Source of the DNA: Acanthochromis polyacanthus
Taxonomy: Eukaryota; Chordata; Actinopteri; Pomacentridae
Direction of reading: 5' to 3'
Length of the DNA: 64,000 nt
Assembly (NCBI RefSeq): GCF_021347895.1
Contig: NC_067121.1
Span: 34,397,974 to 34,461,973, forward strand
The notes below the pieces were generated by a model that did not search any database, was not told the DNA's origin, and was given only the letters and a program-made list of their open reading frames with translations. How positions within the stretch are numbered: the stretch's first letter is position 1; every line of letters starts with the position of its first letter. Positions 47,760 to 59,402 of this stretch are shown piece after piece. A program made the position numbers and the translations under genes.

Positions 47760-49900
47760 ATATGTCACAAGAAAGAATAAAAGCAGAATTTTGTAATTAT
47801 ATGTGGTACATATTTGTACATACAGAAATAAAGTTGTGAAGATGGATGAAACTTTTGCAAACTAATATCTTTACTAGTTCGTTTACCCACTCTCACACTC
47901 CTGCTCCTCGGTTGAGGAAGTCACAAAGTCCCTTTTGTTTCATAATGTACCACATTTCAAAATAAATGGCATAATTTAGCTTTTCTGGTGAAATTAGTTG
48001 TTTCTCTATGTTAAAAATAATTCAAGTTTTAAATTGCAGCACATTTTCTCCAAAATAGAGCCGACCTTACATCCCACTTTGTATGAAAAACAAACACAAA
48101 ATAATGGATGTGCTTTTTTTAAAATAAATTTGCAGCTGTGTGCATGCAGGCAGTGGCAATTATGAAGTCGAGACAATCCAAGTGACCATTTTTTGGTTCA
48201 TTGTTTGGAGATGGGAGGGCAAACAGTTGCTTTGTTTGCCACCTCTGCAACCAGGATGACATATGTGAAGACCCCAGTAAAAACAATTCAGCTGAACAAT
48301 AATCAAACTGTTTTTCCCCCTGGCTTTGAAGTCATGCAGTATTACACCGTTATGGTTCCGATATTGCTCCACAATTATAAAAACATATCTCTACTGCCTG
48401 CATTTTATGGCGAGATGCGCGTTACTTTCTAGCAGTTTTGCGATATTAAACCTGTTTCTTTCCCTGATATAAAGGCTAATTTAGAGAAAATGTCAATATT
48501 GTCATATCAAAAAAGATGGAAGGTCTGAATAGCTGAGACGGTTCTGAAAACAAAACAAGACTGAGCAGGTACGACTATCCTTCATGACAACCAAGATAAA
48601 AGCATTACAGTAAATGCAGTGAAATTACCCTGAAAATAACCAAGGGCTCATGTTGCTAAGGGGCAATGTATGTGCTAAAAAGCTAACCTGCTCCTTGTCC
48701 TCCAGCTCAGTCTTATTAATCCTGTCAGAAAGGTGAAAGAATGTTTCAAGGACCAACTTTACCAACTTTGCCTCTGTGACAGAATGGAATTAAATGGCCT
48801 CTTTTTTTCCATCAATACATGTATTTTTCTGTGAATTGATTTTTTTTGAGCCAACTCCCGACCACCTGATGTGTAGCTGCTCGCTGGTTTAGATCTGCTT
48901 GGTGTAGGTGTATGTACTTGGAGACACATTTTTATAAGCATTTCATATGAAATCCACCGACTTGTGCTTTAATTTGCTTTTTCACTGAACCTATTTATAC
49001 TCATCTAGCGCTATCTTGTTCAATTACTAATTTGCAGCATTTCCCAGAATACCTTTTGACAGAGAATGTCACTGAGCGTCTTGAAATCGTACTGTAGGTG
49101 CCGGGAGATGAGAGATGCAGCGTGCCAAGGAGCAGAACTACTCCGAAATAGCCAGGGAGGCTTCCAAAGAGTCTTTATTTTTGGCGTGTGTGATTTCATC
49201 AGCACTGTACATTGAAACAAGAGGGAAGAGATTTGGAGGCGGCAGAACAGTCCCAGTCCAGATTGAAACCCAGGATTGATTTATTCATTCATTTTGCATC
49301 CTATGTGGTTTGTATTTTAGAGAACCGAGCCTGCAGGATAGTGAATGTATGGCCACTGATGTAGGATTGAGCCAGTGTTACAGTACGATGCAACACAGAT
49401 TAAAAATAAGACATGCTCGCTGAATTACATAACTTAAAACGGTGAAACTGGGCCTTTGTAGAAGGCTGAGAATCCAACTGTGTGTTGGATTGTACAAAGG
49501 AAGCGGCGTACAAATCAGTAAAGCAGAGACTGCTTGTGCTGGCGGCAGAATCTTCCATTCTTTCAGCTTCCCCACAACACATAATATGCCGGCGTAATGG
49601 CGAACGTTACTGCCGAGTTTCTTTTCATGGCTTTTCCCTGAGAGATTGTCAGCGTGGAGTCATTTTCTCTGAAAGTATCGAGATTTACCATCTGACCGTG
49701 CGTGGCGAGCGCTCTGTGCTGTAATTAGGACTGAGCTTTCTTTTGATTATCATAACACATGTTGGTAGCCCATGGCGGAGAGGCTATGAAGTGTGACTGC
49801 TGACCTTCTCTCTCTTCCCCCTCCTTTCCGCCGGCATCCGGGAAAGAGAGAACGTGTGAATGAGAGTGTGTGTGCGCGTGCATTGTCAGGCCTGAAAGGC
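47760..49900. other. carmil3: Intron 2 sequence without recognised features
   Basis: No exon or assignable repeat is seen. The open frame at 48193-48432 has no recognisable domain. Confidence 0.5.
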
Positions 49901-50339
49901 ACCTCGGAGTATCTCTGCCTCTATTTTGTCTCTCCATCCTATTGAGTTGCTTTCTCTCTTTTGTTCCCTCGCTCTCATTGTCTCCATCCTCCTGCATCCA
50001 CTGCTTCCCTTCTTTGCTGCTCGTCTCCTCTATCTCGCCCCGCAATCTCACGTTTGCTCACAATTTTTTTTTTTTGTTTCCTCTTTTTCGTCCTCCTTTA
50101 CTCCCGGCTTTTTCGCCCTTCCTCTCTTCAGCCCTCCTTGTGCACTCATCTCTTCCTCCCATCTATAGTGCAACCCCGCAACCTCTTCCCATTATCTGCT
50201 CCTTTTTCTTTTTCCTCGGTTTAAGAGGTTGGGTTTCAGAGTGCTTGCACGCCATCTCTTTGATTTAAGACTCGGTTTTTATGAGCGAATCTGGAACAAG
50301 ATGTGTTTTTGAGCTTTGCATTTCTTTCCTTTGATTTGG

Positions 50340-50344
<5 letters not shown>

Positions 50345-50373
<29 letters not shown>
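50345..50373. repeat. (TC)n microsatellite
   Basis: About 14 TC units within a longer pyrimidine-rich region (49910-50400). Confidence 0.93.
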
Positions 50374-50379
<6 letters not shown>

Positions 50380-50727
50380 CTCTCTTTCTACCACTCTAAA
50401 GTCCACTTATGAAGCAGGACCAGGGGCATCTGTGCTTTCAAACCCGCTGTCACTTAGGCACGCACACACACATGCGCGTAAGCTGACAGATTGACTGATG
50501 GCAGGGTTGTGTTCTTATGATGCTTAGATCACTTGAGTGATGGTGGCTGACTGCGTGTGCGCGCGACGGGCAGAGAGAGAGCGAGCGAAGCAAGTGTAGT
50601 CCAAAGCCAGCTTAACATGCTATTGTGCATCGTTATACGTGCGCGACAGTCAAAAAGAAGTGTGTGCTCCGCTAGCATGCTGGACTTATGCAAATGTCTG
50701 TATTGGAATGTTTCTGATTTTGTACTG

Positions 50728-50728
<1 letters not shown>

Positions 50729-50780
<52 letters not shown>

Positions 50781-50800
50781 TGTATGTGTGCGCATGTGTG
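50729..50800. repeat. (TG)n microsatellite, interrupted
   Basis: About 22 perfect TG units followed by TATG/CGCATG interruptions. Confidence 0.95.
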
Positions 50801-51159
50801 TTTAAAATGCCCTTGTGGTCGAGCCAGAAATACCGCGGGCGGCCAAATCTGGCACTGATCCTCTGCTTGTTCCCTCAGAGGCAACGCCGCAACACACACA
50901 CACACGACCCAGAGACACACTTTGATTTGCACCATCTCTTTTGAAGTGCAAGACCCAGAGCCTGACAGCTTATGATTAATATAAGCCCCCGCCCTCTGCC
51001 CTGTCTGCAGCGCATGCACGCAAACACACACGGCCAGAGGAGGACTGCTTTTTGTTGTTTGTGCGCGTACTGTACATGCACTTCCCTCTGTATGACACGC
51101 AGCTCCCACCCTGCCCTCAGTCTGCTTCGGGGGCCGGCAGAATGGCTGGCTCTTTGAAC

Positions 51160-54096
51160 TCAAGCTTCTGACGCTGTGCCATCACAGCAAGGGCACCTCT
51201 GTCACACCCCCATCCCATCATCTTCACGTTCCAGTCCTCGTCTCTCGCCACTTCCTCAGATTGTCACCTGCTGTCTCTTTGGCTGACCAGATCAAAAAAA
51301 AAAAAAGTTGACCATCTCATCTCGGGAGGATTTCCCGAGCGCGAAACGAATCTCCGTGCAGCTTTTAGGATTTCTGATTGATCTGTGGAGGACAAGGTTG
51401 CCAGAATGCCACATGAAAGAGGGGGAAAAATGTGGTTTTGACTTCAGCTGTTTGTGCCAGTTATTAGTAGTAGTTGTAGAATTTCTCCTTATGGCTCGAT
51501 GCTTCGGAAACAAAATGAATCTTCTTGTTAAGTCACACACACGACTCATTTATCTGGAGTGTGTATGAGCCAGGATTGTATGGAGGAATGGTAGAAATCT
51601 GTGAAAACTGCACCCAGTGAGCAGTGGAGTTGTTATGGAAATTATGTTAGATATTATTTTAAATTAATTTCATTTTTGTTCTTATACATAAACGTGAAAA
51701 ATAGTGTTTTTTTTTTATGCCAAAAAAGTAGCCTGATAAATTGCTCTGCTTTTAATTTGAGCTTCACTCTGCCACTGATAAATACAAAGTAACATCTAAA
51801 GCCACTTTAGTGCGGTTCACAGTTGGCTCTAGAAAGAAACATTACATTTTTCTGTAACACAGTAATGTTGCACATCATGGTTTCTGAATTTAGTAATCAC
51901 AATACAGTTACTTTAAATATTTTGAAGTAATGTCAAGTCATGACACCTCGATTCTCTTTGTTTCATGTGAAGTGCTTCTTGGCCTTGTTTCTACTAATTT
52001 TGATATTAACTTTATGGTAGGAGTTAAAAATCAAGAAAAAGGTGGATCTTCTTCATTTTATCCTTCCTTAGAGTGAGATTTGTGCTGGTTTTTGGACATT
52101 TGTGACACATTGTTAATTGCATGATGTGACGTAAAGAGCAGTGCAAAAATGGGAATATGTAAGTAAAGTGAGATGTTGCTTTTTACATAAATCACAAACA
52201 TTGAATTGCCCCTTCTTTCTTTTGGAATACCTTGCAATTGGATTATTACAAAAGTTGTTTTAAGGGCAAGAACCAGGGGTTAAACTGGACCAGAGACCAT
52301 CAGAACTGAGCTTCACCTCCTTTAGTATGGCAGCACGACCAGCTCACATGCAAATCTGCGCTCAGATGCTGCGTTGACCCGAATAAACAAACGGAGAATG
52401 CCGCCTTCTTTCTCCTTTGACTTCATTAAAGAGCAGTTGCACAGCAGCAGGATCGATACCGTCTCCAAATTGAGTGGGAGCGGCTCAGCGCGATTTATGC
52501 ACTGAGCACAGCAGGTGACTTATTTGATTATTTCAGTCTTCACACATGTCATTGTGATCTATGTGGCAGTGATACCTTGCATGCTTTTCAACAAGCAAAC
52601 CACAGAGCTGCTGCTGCTGCACACAGTCACAGCCACCGGATCAAGCTCAGGATGAATCACTCCATCAGAGCTGTTTTAATTTTCAGCAGATATTGTTTCC
52701 TCTGGACAGGTTTATTCATATGAAGTGGAGAGTTTTCATTTGCGCTGCTTAAATGTAATAATATTGCTGCAGGCATGAACTGATCATCTAAGAAAATAAT
52801 AAATAAGGCAACATAGAGCCTCTGTAAGCACTGTCTATTATCTCCAGTCTGAAAGTTACTGTACACTCTTTACTTTAACGCAAAGATATAACTATTTTTA
52901 CGTTATGGCAGCTATGTCAGTTTCCCGAACCATCTGTTAAATGCAATTGATGATCAAATGATGATCTACTGCTGCAGTGTGTTTTATCACATATTTTAGC
53001 ACCGGTCCATATAAATGGGCTTTTTTGGTATTTCAAAGTGCTTCAGGTGAAGTTTTTTTTCTTCAAATTGATTTAAAATGTGGTTTCATCCAAATTAACC
53101 AAAGGTACAGAAAGCAAACAAATGTAATCAAGCAAAATGAGAAAACTCTGCTTCCTCCCAAGTGCAGTCTGGCTTTTTAAAAAGTCAGATTTAATTTGAG
53201 AGTTAGGGCTCTGAAATTACACAAACACAGTGGAGGTTTGAAAGTAATGTTCTGAAATATAAATCTGTTGTGACTTTGGACAATCCATCTCCACAGAACA
53301 CAGTGGGTGTGTTCCAGCACCCACACCACCACGCTTCTATTTTATAGCGCGCCACAAACACATTTCATTGCATACTGTATCAAATAGTGCACGATAAAAT
53401 AGCAGGATGTCGAACTACATCTGGTTTTGTTTTGCAGTAGTATGCCGGCATGATTTTCTGGCCTTTCTGACCCACAATCCTCTGTGCAGCAGAAGATGCA
53501 TCAAATCAGGGTCTCTCTCTCGAGTTACAAGCTGGAGCCGCCGAAAGCACAAACAAGTGATTTCACACTGCAGACTGCGAGAGATGTATGAGCAAGACGG
53601 TCAAAGCTTAAGGCGCAGTGTAGTGACAAAGTATTATGTCCTCGTTGTGTACGTACTGCATGCAGCAGTACATGCTTTGTCAGGGCAGCTACAGTACATT
53701 CTGAAGAGAACCATCGAAAGTGTGCTCTGTGAGCCTCGACCTCCCTGGACAAGGATTTCTTCTCACCACAAATTATAGTTTTACCCCATTTAACACCAAT
53801 TTAACAGTAATTTTCAGTATTGATTATCTTGCCAGTTACTTACCCGTTTAATTGTTCAGAAAATCCATCACAATTTTTGCAGGAGCCGATCAGATTGCTT
53901 GGTCAAACCAACAGTCTAAACCAAAGCTTAAATGATGCTTGAATAATTGCAAAACTGGTTGCTGTTTGTTTTTCATTTGATCGATATATTCTTTACGCTT
54001 AAAGTGGAATTCTATTTTTGTTCTGTTTAGTTTTCCACGTATGGAAACAGCCGATAAATCACAGCTGACCAAACATGACTGAAAATATCAGATATC
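51160..54096. other. carmil3: Intron 2 sequence without recognised features
   Basis: AT-rich, with no supported exon or repeat. A stretch at 53300-53410 (CATACTGTATCAAATAGTGCACG) vaguely resembles the insert at about 10300-10400 but cannot be bounded. Confidence 0.45.
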
Positions 54097-54104
54097 CTCT
54101 AAAC

Positions 54105-55048
54105 CAGGGTGCCAAACATGCGGCCCGTGGGCCAAAACCGGCCCTCCAGAGGGTCCAGTCTGGCCCGTGTGACGACTTTGTAAAGTGTAAAAACTACAAA
54201 GAGAACTTGAACTGCAAATTGTAAATTTGTAAAACTATAAATTTAAAATAATTTCGAGACCGTGACAAGTTGTTTTGATCGCAAAGTAAAATATTAGATT
54301 ATTGTTCTTTTGTAATTTTGTGGCTCATTTTTGTAATATGTTGTCGTGTTTTGAGTAACTTTTGTCTTTTCTCATGTTTTTGTCGTTTTGTTTCTCATTT
54401 TTGTCGCTTTGTGTTTCCGTTTTGTCTTGTGTTTTTTGTCATTTTGTTTGGCTTTATTTGTTGTTTTGTGGGTTTTTTTTGTCTCGCTTGTGTTTTTTTC
54501 ACTTATTTGTTGTTTTGTTTCTAGCTTTTATCATTTTTTGTCTCGTTTTTGTCATTTTTAAGTCGCTTTGTAAATTTTTTTTTGTCGAATTTTTTGTCTC
54601 TTTTTTGTTTTGTGTCGTTTGTCTCATTTTTTTGGTGGTTTTGCGTTTCATTTTTGTAATATTTTGTCTTGTTTTTGTTGTTTTTATTTGCCTGACTTTT
54701 GTAATTTTGATCATAAAGTAGAATATTATATCCTTTAGTTCCAGATCCCTGTGACTAAATGTTGTTTCTTTGTAGACACTCTGTGATCTGTAAGTTGTAA
54801 TGTGTAAATGATAAACTGAGGCATGTTGTTGAAATTTAATTTATTGTTCTTAAGAAATTTCAAGTAGTTCATAATGTTTTGTAAAAGATAATTCCTGAAA
54901 TGTGTGCTTTTTTAGCACAAAAAAAGTGGAAAACTGTGAAGTCATCATCATTTATTGGTTATCATGCTCTGATTTTACTGGTCCAACACCCTTGAGCTGA
55001 AACTGCTCTGAATGTTGCCCCTGAACTCAAATAAGTTTGACACCCCTG
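54105..55048. mobile_element. hAT-like non-autonomous element, 944 bp
   Basis: The flanks are CTCTAAAC (54097-54104) and CTCTGAAC (55049-55056), an 8-bp duplication with one change. The left end CAGGGTGCCAAACATGCGGCC and the right end, inverted, CAGGGGTGTCAAACTTATTTG are hAT termini of a very common fish type. The interior (about 54308-54715) is an imperfect TTTTGTC/TTTTTGTCATTTTG repeat. There is no transposase gene. Confidence 0.85.
54308..54715. repeat. T/G-rich imperfect minisatellite inside the hAT-like element
   Basis: About 400 bases built from variants of TTTTGTC and TTTTTGTCATTTTG, with very few A or C except in the spacer positions. It gives long open frames rich in Phe/Cys/Val (+) or Lys/Thr (-), which are compositional artefacts. 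Confidence 0.8.
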
Positions 55049-55056
55049 CTCTGAAC

Positions 55057-57285
55057 TAACCCTGCTAACAGATCTCGGTCTGTGAAATCACATGATGACT
55101 TGCATTAGCTCAGCGGCAGACGAAGAGCCTAAAAGGACAAGCTGCTGTTCGACTCTGAATGTCTGAAGGTTCCGATTTAAGAGGACTAAAATATTGATGT
55201 GATGTACTGAGAGTATAACTCCAGAATTCTGTCTATTGCTTACTATCTGCTACAACTCAGTTGCTGTCCAACTACAACATGCTGCTAAATGATGCAAGAA
55301 GCTGAGTAGAAGGTTTGTGGGCTGACTCGTTTTTTTATCTTGGGTGTTCTTTGAACGGCTCAAACCTCGCTAACTTTTTAAATGTCAAGGCAACACATGG
55401 TGACATTTCAGAGCATACAGACAGTTTAAAAGCTAACAGTTCATTTCGTAGTTTTGCTAAGTGGTGAAATACATGTTGAAAATGGATTATAAAACCTACA
55501 AATAGGCTAACAGCCATTATGAGAGGCTGTTGGGAGCACGGAGTAAAAGGACACTTTATGTTTCTACCGGGGAAGTTGCAGCAACCGCATTAAGTCTATA
55601 TCTGTTATACCTCATATATGAATTAATACCGGCAGGATTTTTCCATTCACTGCTGCACATACCCCGTCCAAGTAAGCAAAAAATAACTGGGGTATTGATT
55701 GTCTCTAATGATACCTCGGTAGGCTGTAAATGATATATCAAGAGGAGAAATTCTACGCAAACGGCCCCACTTCAGCACCAGAGGATCAGATCGGCACACA
55801 TCACAGCGCCTGCATTATTGATGCCCTTGTTTACATGATGAGACCTTCTGTCAGGTAGCAGGGCTTTAGAGAGGAAAAGACACGTCTCTGTTTCACTTTC
55901 TCATCATATATATCTCACCTTATTTTCCCTCCGTGTGCCTCAAGGTCCCCCGCTCCTTTCAAGATTTATATAAGAGTTTTCAAACTTGTCAAGGAGCTGT
56001 GATTGGACTAACAATCTTTCTGCAAAGGCCCCTCCAACAGCTTAGGGCACAGGCTTTTTTTTGTAACTTTGTTGGTGGGAATATCATTCTGGCTCCTCCT
56101 TATTTAGCCCGTTTTTCATTCCTGTCCTTCTCCTGTGTCTCCTCTCTGTGGGAGTCTGTTATGGATGTCTGTATAGTTAAGACACAGGGCCGATCCGTGA
56201 GGCCGGCCTTGCTGGGAGTTCGGTGTGGTGGAGAATCTGAAGACTTTATCATCAGAAGGGAAATCTAGTGTCTCTGTCCTCCTATCGCCTCGTTTCTCTC
56301 TTTCTCTTTGTATGTTTCATTTTCTTTCTTCCTCTCACCGCCACTCAGCGGGGCGCCATTAGCCATTCAGCACAGAGAGGCCTTGAGGAATTGAAAGCGA
56401 CAGAGCAGAAAAAGAATAGAAAAACTGAACCGGGAGAAGGAGACGGGGGAGTTGGAAGAAAGGAGGGAGGGAGGGATGATGGGGTGAGGGCAGCAGGGAG
56501 ATGGAGTGAGGTGTTTGGGGTGGTAGCAAACCAGACAGGACACAGCGGCGCACCGGGGAGATGGAGGGATTAGGGATTAAGCAAGGAGATGGAGGGGTGT
56601 GGGGGGGTGAACACATTTCCATGGAGATGAAGAGAGAAATCAGAGGAATGACGGGATGCAGGGGATGGAATTATGAAGAAGACAGGATTGGAATCTGAGA
56701 GCTGGCTGCGAAAGAGCAGAGAGAAAGTGTGGCCAGGAGTTGTAGAAAGAGCTGAGGGAAGGGCAGGGGATGCACAGGGTATGCTAATTATGGATTTTTG
56801 AATTATGAATGAGATTAATTGCATAGGCAGATGTGAATATATTCACATTTCCTTTCTCTTACTTTACCCCAGACACTTTTAAATGGTAATGCCTTTCTCC
56901 TGATAACAGCACACCTCTTTTTTTTGCTTTACCATCTTTTTTTGTCTTCTGACTCCCCCCCCCCTTCGTCCACCACCATGGCGCGATGAGGCATCTGTTG
57001 AACGAGTGCTGTTTAGCTCCATCGACACAACTTGGCGCCATTAATCGGACTGTCACATGACTTGCAATCTCACCCTTATATTTCTTTCGCACACACGCTC
57101 ACGCACGCTATCGTCATTAGCTCGCTAATGTCTTGAGTGCTTAGCTTGACTTACGAGCCATTTGGATGAACTGCGGAGATGATTTGCTCTCTTTATGGTG
57201 TGTTTGCGCTGTGCTATTTTTTGCTGCGATTTGCATTTTGCATTTCCTGCTCTGTGACAGAAAAATAAATGTGTTCTCCCCTCAG
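55057..57285. other. carmil3: End of intron 2, no recognised features
   Basis: It contains a purine-rich stretch (56390-56600) and a C-run near 56955. Open frames at 55.9-56.8 kb show no domain and are compositional. Confidence 0.5.
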
Positions 57286-57336
57286 GTCCTGGCAACATGG
57301 AGACTGTATCTCTTTGCTGTCAAAGTGCCCACCAAG
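57286..57336 (+). CDS. carmil3: carmil3-like exon 3 (residues 52-68)
   Basis: A 51-nt exon between acceptor CCCCTCAG| and donor ACCAAG|GTAAAT, phase 0 on both sides. It encodes 17 residues beginning VLATWRLYLF and ending VKVPTK. This aligns without gaps to the CARMIL3 segment VLALTSWRLHLF..KVPAK, a central strand pair of the non-canonical PH domain with the conserved Trp-Arg-Leu. CARMIL2 of mammals is clearly more different here (RWRAYLLH..), which supports the carmil3 call. The exon is easily missed because it is short and isolated between introns of 15.4 and 1.8 kb. Confidence 0.9.
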
Positions 57337-59134
57337 GTAAATGTTCCCCCGCTCTCAGTGGAATTTTATGGCTTTCACTTGCCAGCCTTGATCTCATGGT
57401 AATTCGCAAGATATGTGACAAAAAATAAGAAGAAGCAAGAGAGTTTTTAGAGTAGGAGAAAAGAGATAACGATGATGACTGAGGTGATGATGCTGTAGGA
57501 TGATAGCAGTGATGATGATGCTCGCTGTAAGATGGTAAGTGGCAGGTGGCATAAATCTGTAGCCGTCATTTGACATTTTGGGAAATGTGCTTGTTAGCAG
57601 TATTGCTCTCATAATTTAATATAAAGCTGCAGTCTTGTGGTTGGCTCGATTAGATAATGGATGTTGTAACACTTTGCTCATTACGGAAACAAGGTGCAAC
57701 AATTTGTATCAAGTTTAGAGGTGATGATAGGTGTACCAATGGAGTTTGGCACAAATACTGTAGCTTCAAATGTGCATCCCTTTACATGAGAGTGTCAGTG
57801 CTCTTCTGACAGGACAGTGAATAAACGGATTTCTGAAAATGTCCTACTATTTTATCAGGAATTATTCAGGTTTCTTAATATTAATACGTACTACTTGACT
57901 CTTATTCATATGTTTTGCCTAGATTGCTGTTCAGTTGTGATTGCATTGTACACACCAAGAAAAACAGGCAGTAGTTTAATAAGAGGAGTTGCGCACAAGT
58001 CAGCACTTTGTGTTTTTTGTTTGCATGTTTTAAAGTTGCAAATGTAGATTCCACGTCATTTAGGACGGGGCAGTTAATCGAAATATTATTGAAATTGCTG
58101 TAGGGCCGAATGCAATAACCAAACAAGAGGAGATGCAATTTTTTGATAAAAGTAAAACGTGTTGCACCATTATGAATGACGCACTGCAGCGCTACAGCTA
58201 ACAAATCATATTTCCCAGATGTGAGGAACAGCTTGCTTGAACAGTCGCATCATCATATTTGTATTTTTTTTAGTAAAAAAGAAATGTGAAATTTACCATT
58301 AACGCTAATGTCCTGTCTCATATAGCAAAATCTGTCTGGTTTTGCAAATAGTTTAGCTTTAAGTTAGTTGATCGTGGCACAACTTTAAGTTTTGGAGTGT
58401 CTCCAAAAGTCAAAAGTGTTGATGTTATTATGTATTATTGTTATTATTAATAAGAAATTCCCTAAAATAAAGAAAATACTTGTAATTGTTATTATTATGA
58501 CTATTATTATATCCAAAGCAGTAGTTTCTCCATGTTGGTGAATAGTTCAGTGTCCTTGTAGCATTAACGTTACAACTGTTACTCTGCTAAACATCTTTAT
58601 TTTGTTTTCTCTAAGCAGATGTTATTTAATTTGCATGTAACCTCTTTACAAAGTCCGTGTAGCTATCCCTAAATTTCATCCAAGTCAGAGTCTGCTGGGT
58701 TGCATCATCAGCCAAACTGGAAGCCATCAGCTGAAACTGAATTTGACGCCACCCACATTGTTTTAAACCATCCCTCACTGCACAGTTTCATGGACAGCTG
58801 CTGTTGAGTTCCCTAGATGAAAGTCAAAACACAAAGTTGTTCTGTAGAAACTGTCTGTGATGGATGGAATTGGAGTCCTTGTTTGACTTTTAGCCGACGT
58901 CTTCTCTTAAGTTTCGCTACACTTGGCTTTCGCTTAAAACATATGGTCTGCTCCATCCCACTTGTTTTTATCAGTGCTACAGCTTTCCTAAATCTCAGCA
59001 GTTACTTCCTGGCCAAAAATAGGAAAATAAGACACTTATAGCAAGACATAAATATCTGTTAAACATGACTTCAATAAGGAATTTGTGTGTGTGTGTCAGT
59101 GGGGACCACAGTGATGTTTTTCTGCAATTTCCAG
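57337..59134 (+). other. carmil3: Intron 3 of carmil3-like gene (1.8 kb)
   Basis: GT..AG intron, phase 0, with acceptor TTTCCAG just before exon 4. It is AT-rich. Around 58060-58200 a stretch resembles a degenerate miniature DNA transposon, but its borders are unclear, and a short TTATTATT-type run lies at about 58430-58510. I see no coding content. Confidence 0.75.
58060..58200. repeat. Possible decayed miniature DNA transposon in intron 3
   Basis: GGCAGTTAATCGAAATATTAT followed by GGGCCGAATGCAATAACC resembles a common fish short element. No ends or duplication are seen. Confidence 0.3.
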
Positions 59135-59194
59135 ATGGAGGTCACCTTCAACTTTCTGGAAATCCGAGCAATGAACACCTACCCAGAACACCAG
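59135..59194 (+). CDS. carmil3: carmil3-like exon 4 (residues 69-88)
   Basis: A 60-nt exon with acceptor ATTTCCAG| and donor CACCAG|GTGAGA, phase 0 on both sides. Its 20 residues begin MEVTFNFLEIRAMNT, which aligns residue for residue with the family's VESSFNVLEIRAFNT in CARMIL3. The internal ATG at the exon start is a methionine codon, not a start. This is the strand around the conserved F-x-LEI(R/Q)A motif of the PH-like domain. It is separated from exon 5 by only 86 bases. Confidence 0.9.
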
Positions 59195-59280
59195 GTGAGA
59201 GCAATTTTTTTCTCCCAGTTGGACCTTGCCTTGCAGTATCAAGCATGAAACCAAACAGAAACTGCCATATCCTTGTACAG
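59195..59280 (+). other. carmil3: Intron 4 of carmil3-like gene (86 bp)
   Basis: A very short GT..AG intron (donor GTGAGAG, acceptor CTTGTACAG). About 86 bases is near the short end of typical fish introns. It contains in-frame stops, so retention would truncate the protein. The contrast with the 15.4-kb intron 2 is notable but not abnormal for a teleost gene. Confidence 0.8.
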
Positions 59281-59402
59281 GTTGTCATCGATACAGACAA
59301 GACGACCTACTCTCTGAGACTACAGACTCAGGACCAGCTGGATCACATGGTCAGCCACATCAACTACGCCCTCTCACGAGTCTTCAACAACTCAATTTAT
59401 GC
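59281..59402 (+). CDS. carmil3: carmil3-like exon 5 (residues 89-128)
   Basis: A 122-nt exon starting after acceptor TTGTACAG| and ending at donor TTATGC|GTAAGC, so the intron is phase 2. It encodes the C-terminal part of the PH-like domain: VVIDTDKTTYSLRL at the start, then an amphipathic helix with DHMVSHINYALSRVF near the end. The pattern matches the CARMIL3 segment ending VTRHVSSALSKV. Without the splice the frame would stop at once (GCG TAA). The phase-2 donor requires one base from the next exon, which the acceptor at 63419 supplies exactly. Confidence 0.88.

Larger units (their letters stand above)
41906..57285 (+). other. carmil3: Intron 2 of carmil3-like gene (15.4 kb)
   Basis: GT..AG intron, phase 0, the largest in the window. 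It contains a CT-rich segment (42590-42790), (AC)n and (GGGA)n tracts (43.5-44.0 kb), a truncated Tc1-like element (about 44446-45270), a hAT-like element with a BED-finger relic (46661-47751), a TC tract (50345-50373), a TG tract (50729-50800) and a second hAT-like element (54105-55048). The remaining sequence (45.3-46.6, 47.8-49.9, 51.2-54.1 and 55.1-57.2 kb) shows no exon or known repeat I can support. Confidence 0.75.

Noticed and set aside
54318..54721. Phe/Cys-rich hydrophobic open frame that looks like a membrane protein
   Set aside because: It is the translation of a T/G-rich minisatellite inside a hAT-like element.
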